Source of the DNA: CAZWLY01 sp964634465
Lineage (GTDB): Bacteria; Desulfobacterota; Desulfarculia; G963662305
DNA length: 64,000 nucleotides
Direction: 5' to 3'
Assembly: GCA_964634465.1 (NCBI GenBank)
Contig: CAZWLY010000007.1
Location: 1 to 64,000 of the forward strand
Every line of letters begins with the position of its first letter. Position 1 is the first letter of the stretch. This document shows positions 41,812 to 50,398 of the stretch, piece after piece. Both the position numbers and the translations under genes were made by a program. The notes under the pieces were generated by a model. It saw nothing but the letters and a program-made list of their open reading frames with translations, was not told the DNA's origin and did no database searches.

Positions 41812-42978
41812 GTGGATTTCAGCCTATCCAAAGACCAGCAGAAGATCGTCGATCTCCTCGACGAAGTGGGAAAGAGCGAGTTCGCCCCCAAGGCCGCTCG
41901 CTGGGACGCCAACCACGAGTACCCCTGGGAGAACGTCCACCTCCTGAGAGAGCTCGGCTTTTTGGGCATGACCATCCCCAAGAAGTACGGCGGCCAGGAG
42001 CGCCCCTTGATCGACGCCGTCTTGGCCGTCGAGACGGCGGCCAAGTACTGCGGCGTCACCGGCCGGATCCTGGTCGAGACCAACATGGGCGCCTTGGGCT
42101 CGATCATGGCCTACGGCACCGAGGCTCAGGCCGAACTGGTCGCCCGCCGCATCCTCGAAGAAGGCGACAAACCGGCCATCGGCATGACCGAACCCGAGGC
42201 CGGGACCAACCTGACCGAGCTGAAGACCAGCGCGGTCAAGAAAGGCGATGGCTACGTCATAAACGGTCGCAAGCACTGGATCACCGGCGGCGGAATCTCG
42301 ATCACCAACCTCATCTTCGTCCGCTTCTTCGAGGACGGCGAGGAGAAGGGCATCGGCGGGGTGATGATCGACAAGGGCCATCCAGGCTTCACCTTTGGCC
42401 GGGTGGAGAACGCCCTGGGCCTGAGAGGCATTCCGGAGACCGAGCTGATCTTCGAGGACTGCGAGATACCGGCCGAAAACGTGGTCGTGCCCGGCGACGG
42501 CACCGAGGGTTTCAAGAAGCTGATGTACGGCTACAACGGCCAGCGCACCGGGGCCAGCGCCGTGGCCCTGGGAATCGCCCAGGGGGCCCACGACCTGGCC
42601 GTGGAGTACATGAAACAGCGGCAAACCTTCGGCGTCAAACTGGCCGACTACCAGGGCCTGCGCTGGATGATGGCCGAGAGCCAGACCAAGCTGGACGCCG
42701 CCCGACTCCTGATCTACCGGGCCGCCTGCAACACCCGGCAACTGCCCCGAAACGTCCAGATGCCCCACATCACCGAGTCCTCCATGGCCAAGGCCTTCAC
42801 CGGTCACGCCGCTTTCGAGGTCGTTTCCGAAAGCCTGCAGATGTTCGGCGCGGCCGGCTACTCGGCCGACCTCCCCCTGGAGCGCATGCTTCGCGACGTG
42901 CGCATGTTCCAGATCGGCGGCGGCACCACCCAGGCCCAACTGAACATGATCGCCCGGGGGGTGTTCAAGAGCAAGTGA
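41812..42978 (+). CDS. Acyl-CoA dehydrogenase family protein lacking the usual catalytic Glu
   Basis: This 388-residue flavoprotein has FAD/substrate motifs IGMTEPEAGTNLTELKT and WITGGGISITNLIFVRF, and the C-terminal helical domain. At the position of the catalytic Glu of medium-chain enzymes (QIYEGT) it reads QIGGGTTQ, so the general base is Gly. Some family branches use another Glu or act as reductases. The substrate is unknown. It starts at GTG with GGGAGGA upstream and follows the RpiR gene. No electron-transferring flavoprotein genes are in the window. Confidence 0.9.
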   Translation: MDFSLSKDQQKIVDLLDEVGKSEFAPKAARWDANHEYPWENVHLLRELGFLGMTIPKKYGGQERPLIDAVLAVETAAKYCGVTGRILVETNMGALGSIMAYGTEAQAELVARRILEEGDKPAIGMTEPEAGTNLTELKTSAVKKGDGYVINGRKHWITGGGISITNLIFVRFFEDGEEKGIGGVMIDKGHPGFTFGRVENALGLRGIPETELIFEDCEIPAENVVVPGDGTEGFKKLMYGYNGQRTGASAVALGIAQGAHDLAVEYMKQRQTFGVKLADYQGLRWMMAESQTKLDAARLLIYRAACNTRQLPRNVQMPHITESSMAKAFTGHAAFEVVSESLQMFGAAGYSADLPLERMLRDVRMFQIGGGTTQAQLNMIARGVFKSK

Positions 42979-43164
42979 GCCTCGATCGGCTCGGCCGGGG
43001 TTGGTCCGGCCGCCGCCGAGGTCGCCTCGCCGCCTCAGCCCTCGCCCCGCTCTTTACGAACCCTGGAGGCCGGCCAACGGCGCCCGCCGCTCGGTCCGCC
43101 TTCCTCGCGCACTCCGTCTTGACACCCGGCCCGGCCGGGTGTTAGCCTTGGTTTCACTTGAGGC

Positions 43165-43180
43165 ATACCACTGGTATTAT
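43165..43180 (+). promoter_or_regulatory. Operator overlapping the GntR-gene -10 box
   Basis: ATACCA-C-TGGTAT (43165-43177) is a perfect 6-bp inverted repeat and overlaps TATTAT (43175-43180), a good -10 with a weak TTTCAC -35 at 43152. The TGGT/ACCA half-sites fit FadR/FCD-type GntR binding sites, so autorepression is likely. Confidence 0.6.
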
Positions 43181-43236
43181 CAGGCTTGGTTTCCGCCTGA
43201 CCGGCCGCGACCGGACAGACGGCGAGGAGGGCAGGG

Positions 43237-43866
43237 GTGAGACAGGACATCTACGAGACCATCAGGGATCGGATCGTCTTTTTGGAATACCCGCCGGGCC
43301 GCATTCTGAACGAAAAGGGGTTGGCCGCCGAATTCGGGGTCAGCCGCACCCCGCTCCGGGAGGTCCTCTCCCGGCTGGAGTGGGAGAAGCTGGTCCGGGT
43401 CATCCCCCGGACCGGGACCATGGTCGCCGAGATCGAGGTTCACCGGATCCGGGAGGTCTTCCAGGTTCGCCTCGATATCGAGGGATTGACCGGGCGTCTG
43501 GCCGCGGAGAACATCGCCGACGAGCATTTCGAGCGGCTCAACCAGATCCGGGCCCGCTGCGCCGCACTCGCCCCCGACTACGATCCCAAGGCTCTGGTCA
43601 ACATCGACGTCACCTTCCGGGGCGTGCTGCTGGAAGCGGCCAACAACTCGGTCTTGAAGGAGATATCCGAGTCGCTCTACAACCTGACCGCCCGGATCTG
43701 GTACATGGTCGTCGATCGAGCCAACTGGGAGCACGAGGTCAGGCTGCTCGCCGGCGAGATCGAGCAGACCACCCAGGTCTTGAGACGCCGCGATCCGGAC
43801 GAGGCCTACCGGGTCAAGCAGATGTATCTCAACCGCTTCATCCAGCGGGTCCGGGACCGGATCTAG
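43237..43866 (+). CDS. GntR family regulator, FCD (FadR) subfamily
   Basis: This 209-residue protein has the GntR winged helix (RDRIVFLEYPPGRILNEKGLAAEFGVSRTPLREVLSRLE, residues 9-48) and an all-helical FCD domain (75-205) with metal/ligand-binding His and Asp positions. It starts at GTG 43237 after GAGGAGGG. FCD regulators bind small acids. Candidate sites lie in its own promoter and upstream of the FAD oxidoreductase gene that follows. Confidence 0.9.
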   Translation: MRQDIYETIRDRIVFLEYPPGRILNEKGLAAEFGVSRTPLREVLSRLEWEKLVRVIPRTGTMVAEIEVHRIREVFQVRLDIEGLTGRLAAENIADEHFERLNQIRARCAALAPDYDPKALVNIDVTFRGVLLEAANNSVLKEISESLYNLTARIWYMVVDRANWEHEVRLLAGEIEQTTQVLRRRDPDEAYRVKQMYLNRFIQRVRDRI

Positions 43867-43890
43867 AGTGTCGTCTCGGTGAGAATCTCC

Positions 43891-44040
43891 GATGAACGAC
43901 CCGGCCGCAAGCGATGGGGTATGGGCGGGGGCGGGGAGTCGTTCTTCTTCGCCTCAAGCTGCGGGAATGACCCCCCGCGGGGAATAACCCCCTGTGGAAA
44001 ATGACCCTCCCGTGGAAAATAAGCCCCCTGTGGGGGCGAC
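43891..44040 (-). repeat. Interspersed repeat, copy B (with extended tandem end)
   Basis: On the minus strand it has the same block order as copy A, and 43904-43953 matches it at 48 of 50 bases. Where copy A has one unit, this copy has four. Confidence 0.9.
43961..44029 (+). repeat. Four tandem degenerate 16-18 bp units
   Basis: Units are 43961-43976, 43977-43993, 43994-44011 and 44012-44029. The consensus is close to GTGGAAAATGACCCCCT. They are followed by GCCCCC-TGT-GGGGGC (44023-44037), a perfect 6-bp hairpin at the array edge. Confidence 0.85.
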
Positions 44041-44224
44041 TTGAAAAATAGCGGCCCTGACCCAACTCGCCCACCAGACCGAGCCTGACTGCTGAGCTTG
44101 AGAAACCGCACCGCCTCTCTCGACCAGCCGCTTCCTGGCGATCTTCCCGGCCTCGGCGACGAGAAAAGTTCTTGACCCGAAGCCGGGGGCGGTGATATTT
44201 CTTAAACGACACTAAACGAACAGC

Positions 44225-44261
44225 GGTATACCAGTATTGCAACAGGAATGAGGCCAATACT
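44225..44261 (+). promoter_or_regulatory. Palindromes upstream of the FAD oxidoreductase gene
   Basis: GGTATACC (44225-44232) is a perfect palindrome of GntR type. It overlaps ATACCAGTATT, which equals the gntR operator with three central bases missing. AGTATTG (44233-44239) also pairs perfectly with CAATACT (44255-44261). These are likely binding sites of the upstream GntR protein. Confidence 0.5.
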
Positions 44262-44339
44262 CCGTGTTATTCTATCAAGGGTTCAGGTCCAGGACCGACT
44301 CGGCGGCTGGCCGGTTCATTTCTGGTAGGGGGCGCATCC

Positions 44340-45512
44340 ATGAGCGATAACGTATACGACGTCATCATCGCCGGCGGCGGGCTGATGGGCTCGTCCATCG
44401 CCTATCACCTGCTGGCGGCCGACCCGACGATCAGGCTGGCCGTGGTGGAGAGGGACCCGACCTATCAGCGGGCCTCGACCACCCTCTCCATGGGCGGGGT
44501 CCGGGTTCAGTTCTCGCTCAAGGAGAACGTCCTCATCTCTCTCTACGCCCAGGAGGTATTCGCCCGCTTCGAAGAGGAGATGGCTGTCGAGGGCGAGCCG
44601 CCGTCCATCGCCTATCACCGGGAGGGGTATCTCTTTCTGATCGACCAGGCCGGCCAGGCGGCGGCCGAGGAGGCGCTGGAGCTGCAAAGGAGTCTGGGCG
44701 CCGAGGTGGAGTGGTGGACGCCGGCCGAGATCGAGGCCGCCTATCCGCTTCTCGACCCGAGCGGTTACGTCGGCGGCACCTTCGGTCCCAGGGACGGCCA
44801 CCTGGACGGCTACGCCGTGTTGATGGCCTACCGGAAGAAGGCCCGATCGTTGGGCGCGGAGTACCTGATGGACGAGGCGGTCCGGATCGAGACCGACGGC
44901 CGGGCGGTCGCCGGTCTGACGTTGGCCTCGGGCACGTCGCTCAAGGCCGGGACGGTGGTCAACGCGGCCGGAGCCTGGTGCTCGCTCCTGGCCCGGACGG
45001 CCGGGGTCGAGCTGCCCATCGAGCCGGTTCAGCGCCAGGTCTTCGCCGCCGCGCCGGCCCACGTCCCGGAAAAACCCCTGCCGCTCGTCATCCTGCCCTC
45101 GGGCCTCTATTTCAGGACCGAGACCGGCAACCTGCTCCTGATCGGCCGCTCCATGGTCGAGGACAGGGTCGGCATCGGCTTCGACTGGGACCGGGAGCGA
45201 TTCATGGACGTGCTTTGGCCCGAGCTGGCCGAGACGGCGCCGGTTTTTGACACCCTGAAGCTGATGCGCGGCTGGTCCGGGCTCTACGCCGTCAACCGCC
45301 TGGACGGCAACGCCGTCCTGGGCGAGTGGCCGGAGCTTTCGGGCTTCTACTTGGCCAACGGCTTTTCCGGCCACGGTCTCCAGCAGGCCCCGGCCGTGGG
45401 CCGTTACCTGGCCGAGCTGATCCTCGGCCGGGAGCACGCCTTGGACCTGAGCCTCTTCGCTCCGGAACGCATTCTGGCCCGAAGGCCGCTTTCCGAGGCC
45501 GGGCTGGTATGA
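44340..45512 (+). CDS. FAD-dependent oxidoreductase (DAO family)
   Basis: This 390-residue protein starts with the FAD dinucleotide fold DVIIAGGGLMGSSIAYHL and continues in the D-amino acid/glycine/sarcosine oxidase family pattern (AEIEAAYPLLDP, GTVVNAAGAWCSLLA, YLANGFSGHGLQQAPAVG). In anaerobes such enzymes usually act as dehydrogenases on N-methyl or amino acids, or on hydroxy acids. The substrate is unknown. Its own upstream region has GntR-type palindromes, so it is the likely regulated target. The AOR gene follows 113 bases later. Confidence 0.88.
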   Translation: MSDNVYDVIIAGGGLMGSSIAYHLLAADPTIRLAVVERDPTYQRASTTLSMGGVRVQFSLKENVLISLYAQEVFARFEEEMAVEGEPPSIAYHREGYLFLIDQAGQAAAEEALELQRSLGAEVEWWTPAEIEAAYPLLDPSGYVGGTFGPRDGHLDGYAVLMAYRKKARSLGAEYLMDEAVRIETDGRAVAGLTLASGTSLKAGTVVNAAGAWCSLLARTAGVELPIEPVQRQVFAAAPAHVPEKPLPLVILPSGLYFRTETGNLLLIGRSMVEDRVGIGFDWDRERFMDVLWPELAETAPVFDTLKLMRGWSGLYAVNRLDGNAVLGEWPELSGFYLANGFSGHGLQQAPAVGRYLAELILGREHALDLSLFAPERILARRPLSEAGLV

Positions 45513-45625
45513 TCGGGCTCGATTGAGGCTGGACCGGCCGGAGCGCAAATGCTACTCCAGAGAGGAGGGCCCCGCTCGATCACCGGGGCCGAGACGCGGC
45601 GACGTTGAGGGTGAGGGAGGAGACG

Positions 45626-47461
45626 ATGTACGGATGGGCCGGAAAGGTGCTCCGGGTCGATTTGAGCCGGGGTCGGATCGACGTTGAGGAGTTGGATCCC
45701 CAAGCAGCCAGGGATTTTCTCGGCGGCCGGGGGCTGGGCGTCTACTATCTGTTGAAGGAGCTCGACCCCGCCTGCGACCCGCTCTCGCCGGAGAACATGC
45801 TGGTCATGGCCGCAGGTCCCCTGACCGGAACTAGGGCCGCGACCGGGTCGCGCTACATGGTCATGACCAAATCGCCCCTGACCGGCGCGCTGACCTGCTC
45901 CAACTCGGGCGGCTTCTTTCCGACCGAACTGAAGCGGGCCGGCTTCGACGCCCTGATCTTCACCGGCAGGTCGCCCGAGCCGGTCTACCTGTGGCTGAAC
46001 GACGGCCGGGCCGAGCTCAGAGAGGCCGGCCGCCTGTGGGGTCGAGACACCCACCGGACCACCGAGGCGTTGCTCTCGGAAACCGACTCCCGGGCCAGGG
46101 TGGCGGCCATCGGTCCGGCCGGAGAAAGGCTGGTCCGTTTCGCGGCGATCATGAACGACAAGCACCGGGCCGCCGGCCGCTCCGGCGTGGGCGCGGTGAT
46201 GGGCTCCAAGAACCTCAAGGCGGTCGTGGTCCGCGGCGCGGGCGAGGTCGGCCTGGCCGATCCGGAGCGCTTCAAAGCCTTCGATAAGCTGGTCAGGGAC
46301 AAGTTCAACCAGGCGGCCAAGGACAACCCACCGCCCCTTCGGCTCCACGGCACCTCCATCACCGCCATGGCCACCAACAGCTACGGCGTCTTGCCGACCA
46401 AGAACTGGCGGCACGGCGCCTTCGACGGCTGGGAGGAGATCTACGGCCAGACTCTGACCGAGAGGTTCCTCGTCCGGCCCAAGGCCTGTTACTCCTGCTC
46501 CATCGCCTGCGGCCGGGGAACCAAGGTCGAGGTCCCCGGCTTCGAGGGTGAGGGCGAGGGCCCGGAGTACGAGACGGTCTACGCCATGGGCTCCAACTGC
46601 CTGATCGACAACCTGGCCGCGATCACCAAGGCCAACTACCTCTGCAACGAGCTGGGCCTGGACACGATCTCCATGGGCGCGACCATCGCCTGCGCCATGG
46701 AGCTTTACGAATTGGGCCTCCTCTCCGAGGCCGAGGTGGGCCGGACGCTGGAGTGGGGCGACGCCGAGGCCCTGGTCGAGCTGACCCGCCTCACCGGGTT
46801 GAGGCAGGGCTTCGGCGACAAGCTGGCCGAGGGCAGCGCCCGCCTGGCCGAAGCCTACGGCCGGCCCGAGCTGGCCATGGTCTCCAAGAAGCAGGAGTTT
46901 CCCGGCTACGAGCCCCGGGGCGCCCAGGGCATGGGCCTGGCCTACGCCACCTCGCCCATCGGGGCGTCGCACATGCGGGGCGATCCGGCCTACTTCGAGC
47001 TTTTGGGCGTGCCCGAGAACATCGACCGTTTCGCCGTCGAGGGCAAGGCCGAGGTGGTCAAGGACTGGCAGGATCTGTTCTGCGTCATCGACTCGGCCGG
47101 GCTGTGCGTCTTCTTCTCGGTGAGAAACCTTGTCGAGCCGACCTTGAAGGCCGAGCCGACCGGGATTCTGGAGTACTTGAACGCCGCCACGGGGGCGGAC
47201 TACACTCTGGACGAACTGGTCGAGACCGGCGAGCGGATCGCCAACGCCGAACGGGTGTTCCTGGTCCGGGCCGGCTTCTCCAGGAAGGACGATAGCCTGC
47301 CCAAGCGGCTGACCGAGGAGCCGATGCCCGACGGGCCGTCGGCCGGCCACGTCTGCCGCCTGGAGGAGATGCTCGACGAATACTACCGGCTTCGGGGCTG
47401 GAGCGAGGACGGGGTTCCCACTCCGGAGAAGCTCCAGGAGTTGGGCTTGGGCGAGATATAG
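45626..47461 (+). CDS. aor: Aldehyde:ferredoxin oxidoreductase (tungsten enzyme)
   Basis: This 611-residue AOR-family protein starts MYGWAGKVLRVDLSRG; GGGAGGAGA precedes ATG 45626. The four [4Fe-4S] ligands fall at C288, C291, C295 and C494, the same numbers as in Pyrococcus furiosus AOR. NSGGFFPTELKRAGFDALIFTG and GRSGVGAVMGSKNLKA are typical pterin and cluster-region motifs. It interconverts aldehydes and carboxylic acids with ferredoxin, using a tungsto-bispterin cofactor. The MoaD-like gene downstream and the 2-oxoacid oxidoreductase genes fit a shared pathway. Confidence 0.93.
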   Translation: MYGWAGKVLRVDLSRGRIDVEELDPQAARDFLGGRGLGVYYLLKELDPACDPLSPENMLVMAAGPLTGTRAATGSRYMVMTKSPLTGALTCSNSGGFFPTELKRAGFDALIFTGRSPEPVYLWLNDGRAELREAGRLWGRDTHRTTEALLSETDSRARVAAIGPAGERLVRFAAIMNDKHRAAGRSGVGAVMGSKNLKAVVVRGAGEVGLADPERFKAFDKLVRDKFNQAAKDNPPPLRLHGTSITAMATNSYGVLPTKNWRHGAFDGWEEIYGQTLTERFLVRPKACYSCSIACGRGTKVEVPGFEGEGEGPEYETVYAMGSNCLIDNLAAITKANYLCNELGLDTISMGATIACAMELYELGLLSEAEVGRTLEWGDAEALVELTRLTGLRQGFGDKLAEGSARLAEAYGRPELAMVSKKQEFPGYEPRGAQGMGLAYATSPIGASHMRGDPAYFELLGVPENIDRFAVEGKAEVVKDWQDLFCVIDSAGLCVFFSVRNLVEPTLKAEPTGILEYLNAATGADYTLDELVETGERIANAERVFLVRAGFSRKDDSLPKRLTEEPMPDGPSAGHVCRLEEMLDEYYRLRGWSEDGVPTPEKLQELGLGEI

Positions 47462-47576
47462 TGTCGCCTCCCGGAAGCGAGTTTCCCGGCTGGGCGGAAT
47501 CTTCGGGGCGGAGGGAGCCTTCGAGGGCGGCTTTGCCTTTTGGAGCCGCCTGGTTTCGTCTGCAACTGGGGAGACG

Positions 47577-47810
47577 ATGAAGGTCGAGGTCAACTTCTTC
47601 GCCAATCTGCGGGACTACTCGCCCACCGGCGAGGCCCGGGCGGTCCTGGATCTGCCCGGGGGGGCCACGGCCGGAACGCTGATCGCGCGCCTGGCCGTAC
47701 CGGACGAGGTCCAGCGGGTGATCCTGGTAAACGGCCGCCACGCCGGAGAGGAGACGCCCCTCGACGACGGCGACGTGATCACGCTTTTTCCTCCGGTGGA
47801 AGGGGGTTGA
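47577..47810 (+). CDS. MoaD/ThiS-like sulfur carrier protein
   Basis: This 77-residue ubiquitin-fold protein ends in Gly-Gly (LFPPVEGG), needed for adenylation and thiocarboxylation. VEVNFFANLRDYSPT and DGDVITLFPP are MoaD-like. In AOR loci such proteins supply sulfur for the dithiolene of the pterin cofactor. It lies 115 bases after aor, which supports that role. Confidence 0.88.
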   Translation: MKVEVNFFANLRDYSPTGEARAVLDLPGGATAGTLIARLAVPDEVQRVILVNGRHAGEETPLDDGDVITLFPPVEGG

Positions 47811-47914
47811 CCGGCCTTCCGGGGAGGCGTATAGGATTTTTTCGAGAGGCGAGCCGTCGCCGTCCCGATCGAGTCGGGCGGGCGGCCGCTCGCATAATAA
47901 GGGAGAGTGGAAAA

Positions 47915-49045
47915 GTGGGCGCAAGCCTTATGGAAGGTAACGAGGCCGTCGCCTGGGGGGCGTATGACGCCGGTTGTCGCTTCTTCGCCGGCTACCCGAT
48001 CACCCCGGCGACCAGCATTTTCAACACCATGCTCAAGATTCTGCCCCCGGCGGGCGGCATCGTGCTTCAGGGCGAGGACGAGATCGCCTCGATGGGCTAC
48101 TGCCTGGGCGCGTCCATGGCCGGGTGGAAGGCCATGACCGCCACCTCTGGGCCGGGGATCAGCCTTTACAGCGAGCACATCTCCTTTGCCATCGGTTCGG
48201 AGATCCCGCTGGTCATCGTCGATGTCCAGCGGCTGGGGCCGTCCACCGGCTCGGCCACCCGGGGGGCGGACGGCGACATCCAGTTTTTGCGCTGGGGCAA
48301 CTCGGGCGGGCTGCCGATCATCTGCCTGGCCCCGGTGGACGTGGGCGACTGCTACACTCTGACCATTCACGCCTTCAACCTGGCCGAAGAGTACCGCTGC
48401 CCGGTGATGATCGCCTCCAACAAGGAGATCGGCCTGACCCGGGAGTCGGTCGATCTGGACTCGTTGGACAGGCCGGCCCCGGTCGAGCGGCTGGCCGCCC
48501 CGCCGGACGAGGACTACCTGCCGTTCAAGGCGGCGCCGGGCAAAGACGTGCCTTACTTCAGGCCCATCGGCGGCCGGGAGATATCGCGCCAGACGTCCTC
48601 CACCCACGGCGAGAACGGCTACATCACCACCGATCCGGACGAGATCGCGGCCCAGATCGAGCGCCTGGAGAGAAAGCTTCTGGCCAACGTGGACGAGTTC
48701 AGCTTCTACGAGGCCGATCTCAAGGCGGGCGCCGAGACGCTCGTTCTGACCTACGGCGTCTCCGGCCGGGCGGCCAGGCAGGCCTGCCGGGAGCTGAACG
48801 AGTCGGGCCGGCCGACCTCCCTGGCCATCCTCAAGACCCTCTGGCCGGTTCCCGCAGGCCTGATCAAAAGGCTGGCCGAGGGAGTCGAGCGGGTGGTGGT
48901 GGTCGAGATGAACCGCGGCCAGTACGTTCGCGAGGTGGAGCGGGTGCTCAAGGACAAGCCGGTCACTTTGGTCGGCGGCATGAACGGTAAGCTTATCTCA
49001 CCAGCCCGAATTGCGGCGGCGGCAAGGGAGGTGGAGCATGGCTAG
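47915..49045 (+). CDS. 2-oxoacid:ferredoxin oxidoreductase, alpha subunit
   Basis: This 376-residue subunit reads EGNEAVAWGAYDAGCRFFAGYPITPATSI at the start and MTATSGPGISLYSEHISFA, typical of KorA/VorB-type alpha subunits without a fused gamma domain. It forms the substrate/CoA half of a PFOR-family enzyme that decarboxylates 2-oxoacids to acyl-CoA with ferredoxin. GTG 47915 has GGGAGAG 7 bases upstream; ATG 47930 is an alternative. The substrate (2-oxoglutarate, branched-chain or other) cannot be read. Confidence 0.92.
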   Translation: MGASLMEGNEAVAWGAYDAGCRFFAGYPITPATSIFNTMLKILPPAGGIVLQGEDEIASMGYCLGASMAGWKAMTATSGPGISLYSEHISFAIGSEIPLVIVDVQRLGPSTGSATRGADGDIQFLRWGNSGGLPIICLAPVDVGDCYTLTIHAFNLAEEYRCPVMIASNKEIGLTRESVDLDSLDRPAPVERLAAPPDEDYLPFKAAPGKDVPYFRPIGGREISRQTSSTHGENGYITTDPDEIAAQIERLERKLLANVDEFSFYEADLKAGAETLVLTYGVSGRAARQACRELNESGRPTSLAILKTLWPVPAGLIKRLAEGVERVVVVEMNRGQYVREVERVLKDKPVTLVGGMNGKLISPARIAAAAREVEHG

Positions 49046-50330
49046 TCTTTTGAACAAGAGCCGGCCGCCGGTCTTCTGCCCCGGCTGCAGCCACGAGATG
49101 GTGCTCAGAGCGCTGGACAAGGCCTTCCAGAACATGGGTCTGGAAGGGAGCCAGGTGGCCATGGTCAGCGACATCGGCTGCTCCGGACTCTTCGACACCT
49201 TTTTCAACACCCACGCCTTCCACGGCCTCCACGGCCGGGCCTTGACCTACGCCGCCGGGATCAAGCTCTGCCAACCCGAGCTGAATGTGGTCGTCACCAT
49301 GGGCGACGGCGGTTTGGGCATCGGCGGGGCCCACTTGCTCGCCGCCTGTCGCCGCAACGTCGATATGACGCTCTTGATCCTGAACAACTTCAACTTCGGC
49401 ATGACCGGCGGCCAGTGCTCGGCGACCACGCCCAACGAGGCGGTGGTCGGCTCGGGCTTCTTGAACAGGCTGGACAAGCCGATCGACGTCCAGTCCCTGG
49501 CCGTGGCCGCGGGCGCGCCCTACGTGGCCTCCCTGTCCGCCTACCAGAAGAACTTACCTGAGATAATCAGAGAAGCCATCGAATATAAGGGCTTTTCAGT
49601 GGTGGAAATCCAGGGCGTGTGCCCCGGCCGCTACACCAAACGCAACAAGCTGACGCCCAAGATGATCGAAGAGTCGCTGGCTTCGAAGACCTTGATCTGC
49701 GGCCGGGTCGAGGCCAACCAGCGACCCGACTACGCTACGGCCTACGCCGCCGAGGCGGCCGCCCAGCCGCCGGCCGGTCGGCCGAAAGGGATCGAGGCGG
49801 GCCTGACCGCGCCCCAGACCGAACGCCAGGAGGTCATCATCCTCGGTTCGGCCGGCCAGCGGGTGATCACCGCCGGCGAGCTTCTGGGCCTGGCCGGGCT
49901 TTCAGCCGGGCTCAACGTCACCCAGAAGAACGAGTACAACATCACCGTGCTTCGGGGCCCGTCCATCGCCGAGCTGATCCTCTCGCCCGAGACGATCGAC
50001 TACACCGCCATCGAGCGGCCGACGGTCGTTCTGGCCCTGGCCGAAGAGGGGGTGGAGCGGCGGAAGACCCTCTTTGCCGACCTCGACCCGGCGACCCTGA
50101 TCATCAGGGCCGAGGGCGTGGATCTGCCCCCGACCGGGGCCGAGGTGACGACCATCGACTTCAAGGGGCGGGGGATCAAGTCGGTGGACTACTCCTTGGC
50201 CGGTCTGGCCGTGTTGGCCAACCTGGGCCGGGTGGTTTCGCCGGCCATGCTCGAGGCGGCGCTCGAAGCGCGCTTCAAGGGCCGAGTCCTGGAAGCGGCT
50301 TCGGCCGTGGTCGAGGCGGTCGGTTCCTGA
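49038..50330 (+). CDS. 2-oxoacid:ferredoxin oxidoreductase, fused beta-gamma subunit
   Basis: The 430-residue protein has a TPP-binding beta part (1-250; CPGCSHE at 14-20 and TMGDGGLGIGG then NNFNFGMTGGQCS) fused to a gamma domain (about 268-430; EVIILGSAGQRVITAGELLGLAGL and VTQKNEYNITVLRGPS). With the alpha gene, which it overlaps by 8 bases, this makes a complete two-chain enzyme. No ferredoxin-like delta subunit is next to it, so electrons probably go directly to free ferredoxin. Confidence 0.92.
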   Translation: MASLLNKSRPPVFCPGCSHEMVLRALDKAFQNMGLEGSQVAMVSDIGCSGLFDTFFNTHAFHGLHGRALTYAAGIKLCQPELNVVVTMGDGGLGIGGAHLLAACRRNVDMTLLILNNFNFGMTGGQCSATTPNEAVVGSGFLNRLDKPIDVQSLAVAAGAPYVASLSAYQKNLPEIIREAIEYKGFSVVEIQGVCPGRYTKRNKLTPKMIEESLASKTLICGRVEANQRPDYATAYAAEAAAQPPAGRPKGIEAGLTAPQTERQEVIILGSAGQRVITAGELLGLAGLSAGLNVTQKNEYNITVLRGPSIAELILSPETIDYTAIERPTVVLALAEEGVERRKTLFADLDPATLIIRAEGVDLPPTGAEVTTIDFKGRGIKSVDYSLAGLAVLANLGRVVSPAMLEAALEARFKGRVLEAASAVVEAVGS

Positions 50331-50398
50331 GCGGGGGCGGGCGCGGGAGAGATCAGGGCCGGGACGAGGGCGGCTCAAGCCTACACGGAGGTTAGTCG

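Larger units (their letters stand above)
43867..44222. other. Intergenic region with repeat copy B
   Basis: No gene is seen. It holds repeat copy B and its tandem units (43891-44040). The stretch 44041-44222 shows nothing I can name. Confidence 0.5.

Noticed and set aside
43961..44040. CRISPR array
   Set aside because: Units are 16-18 bp, directly adjacent without unique spacers, and no cas gene is near.
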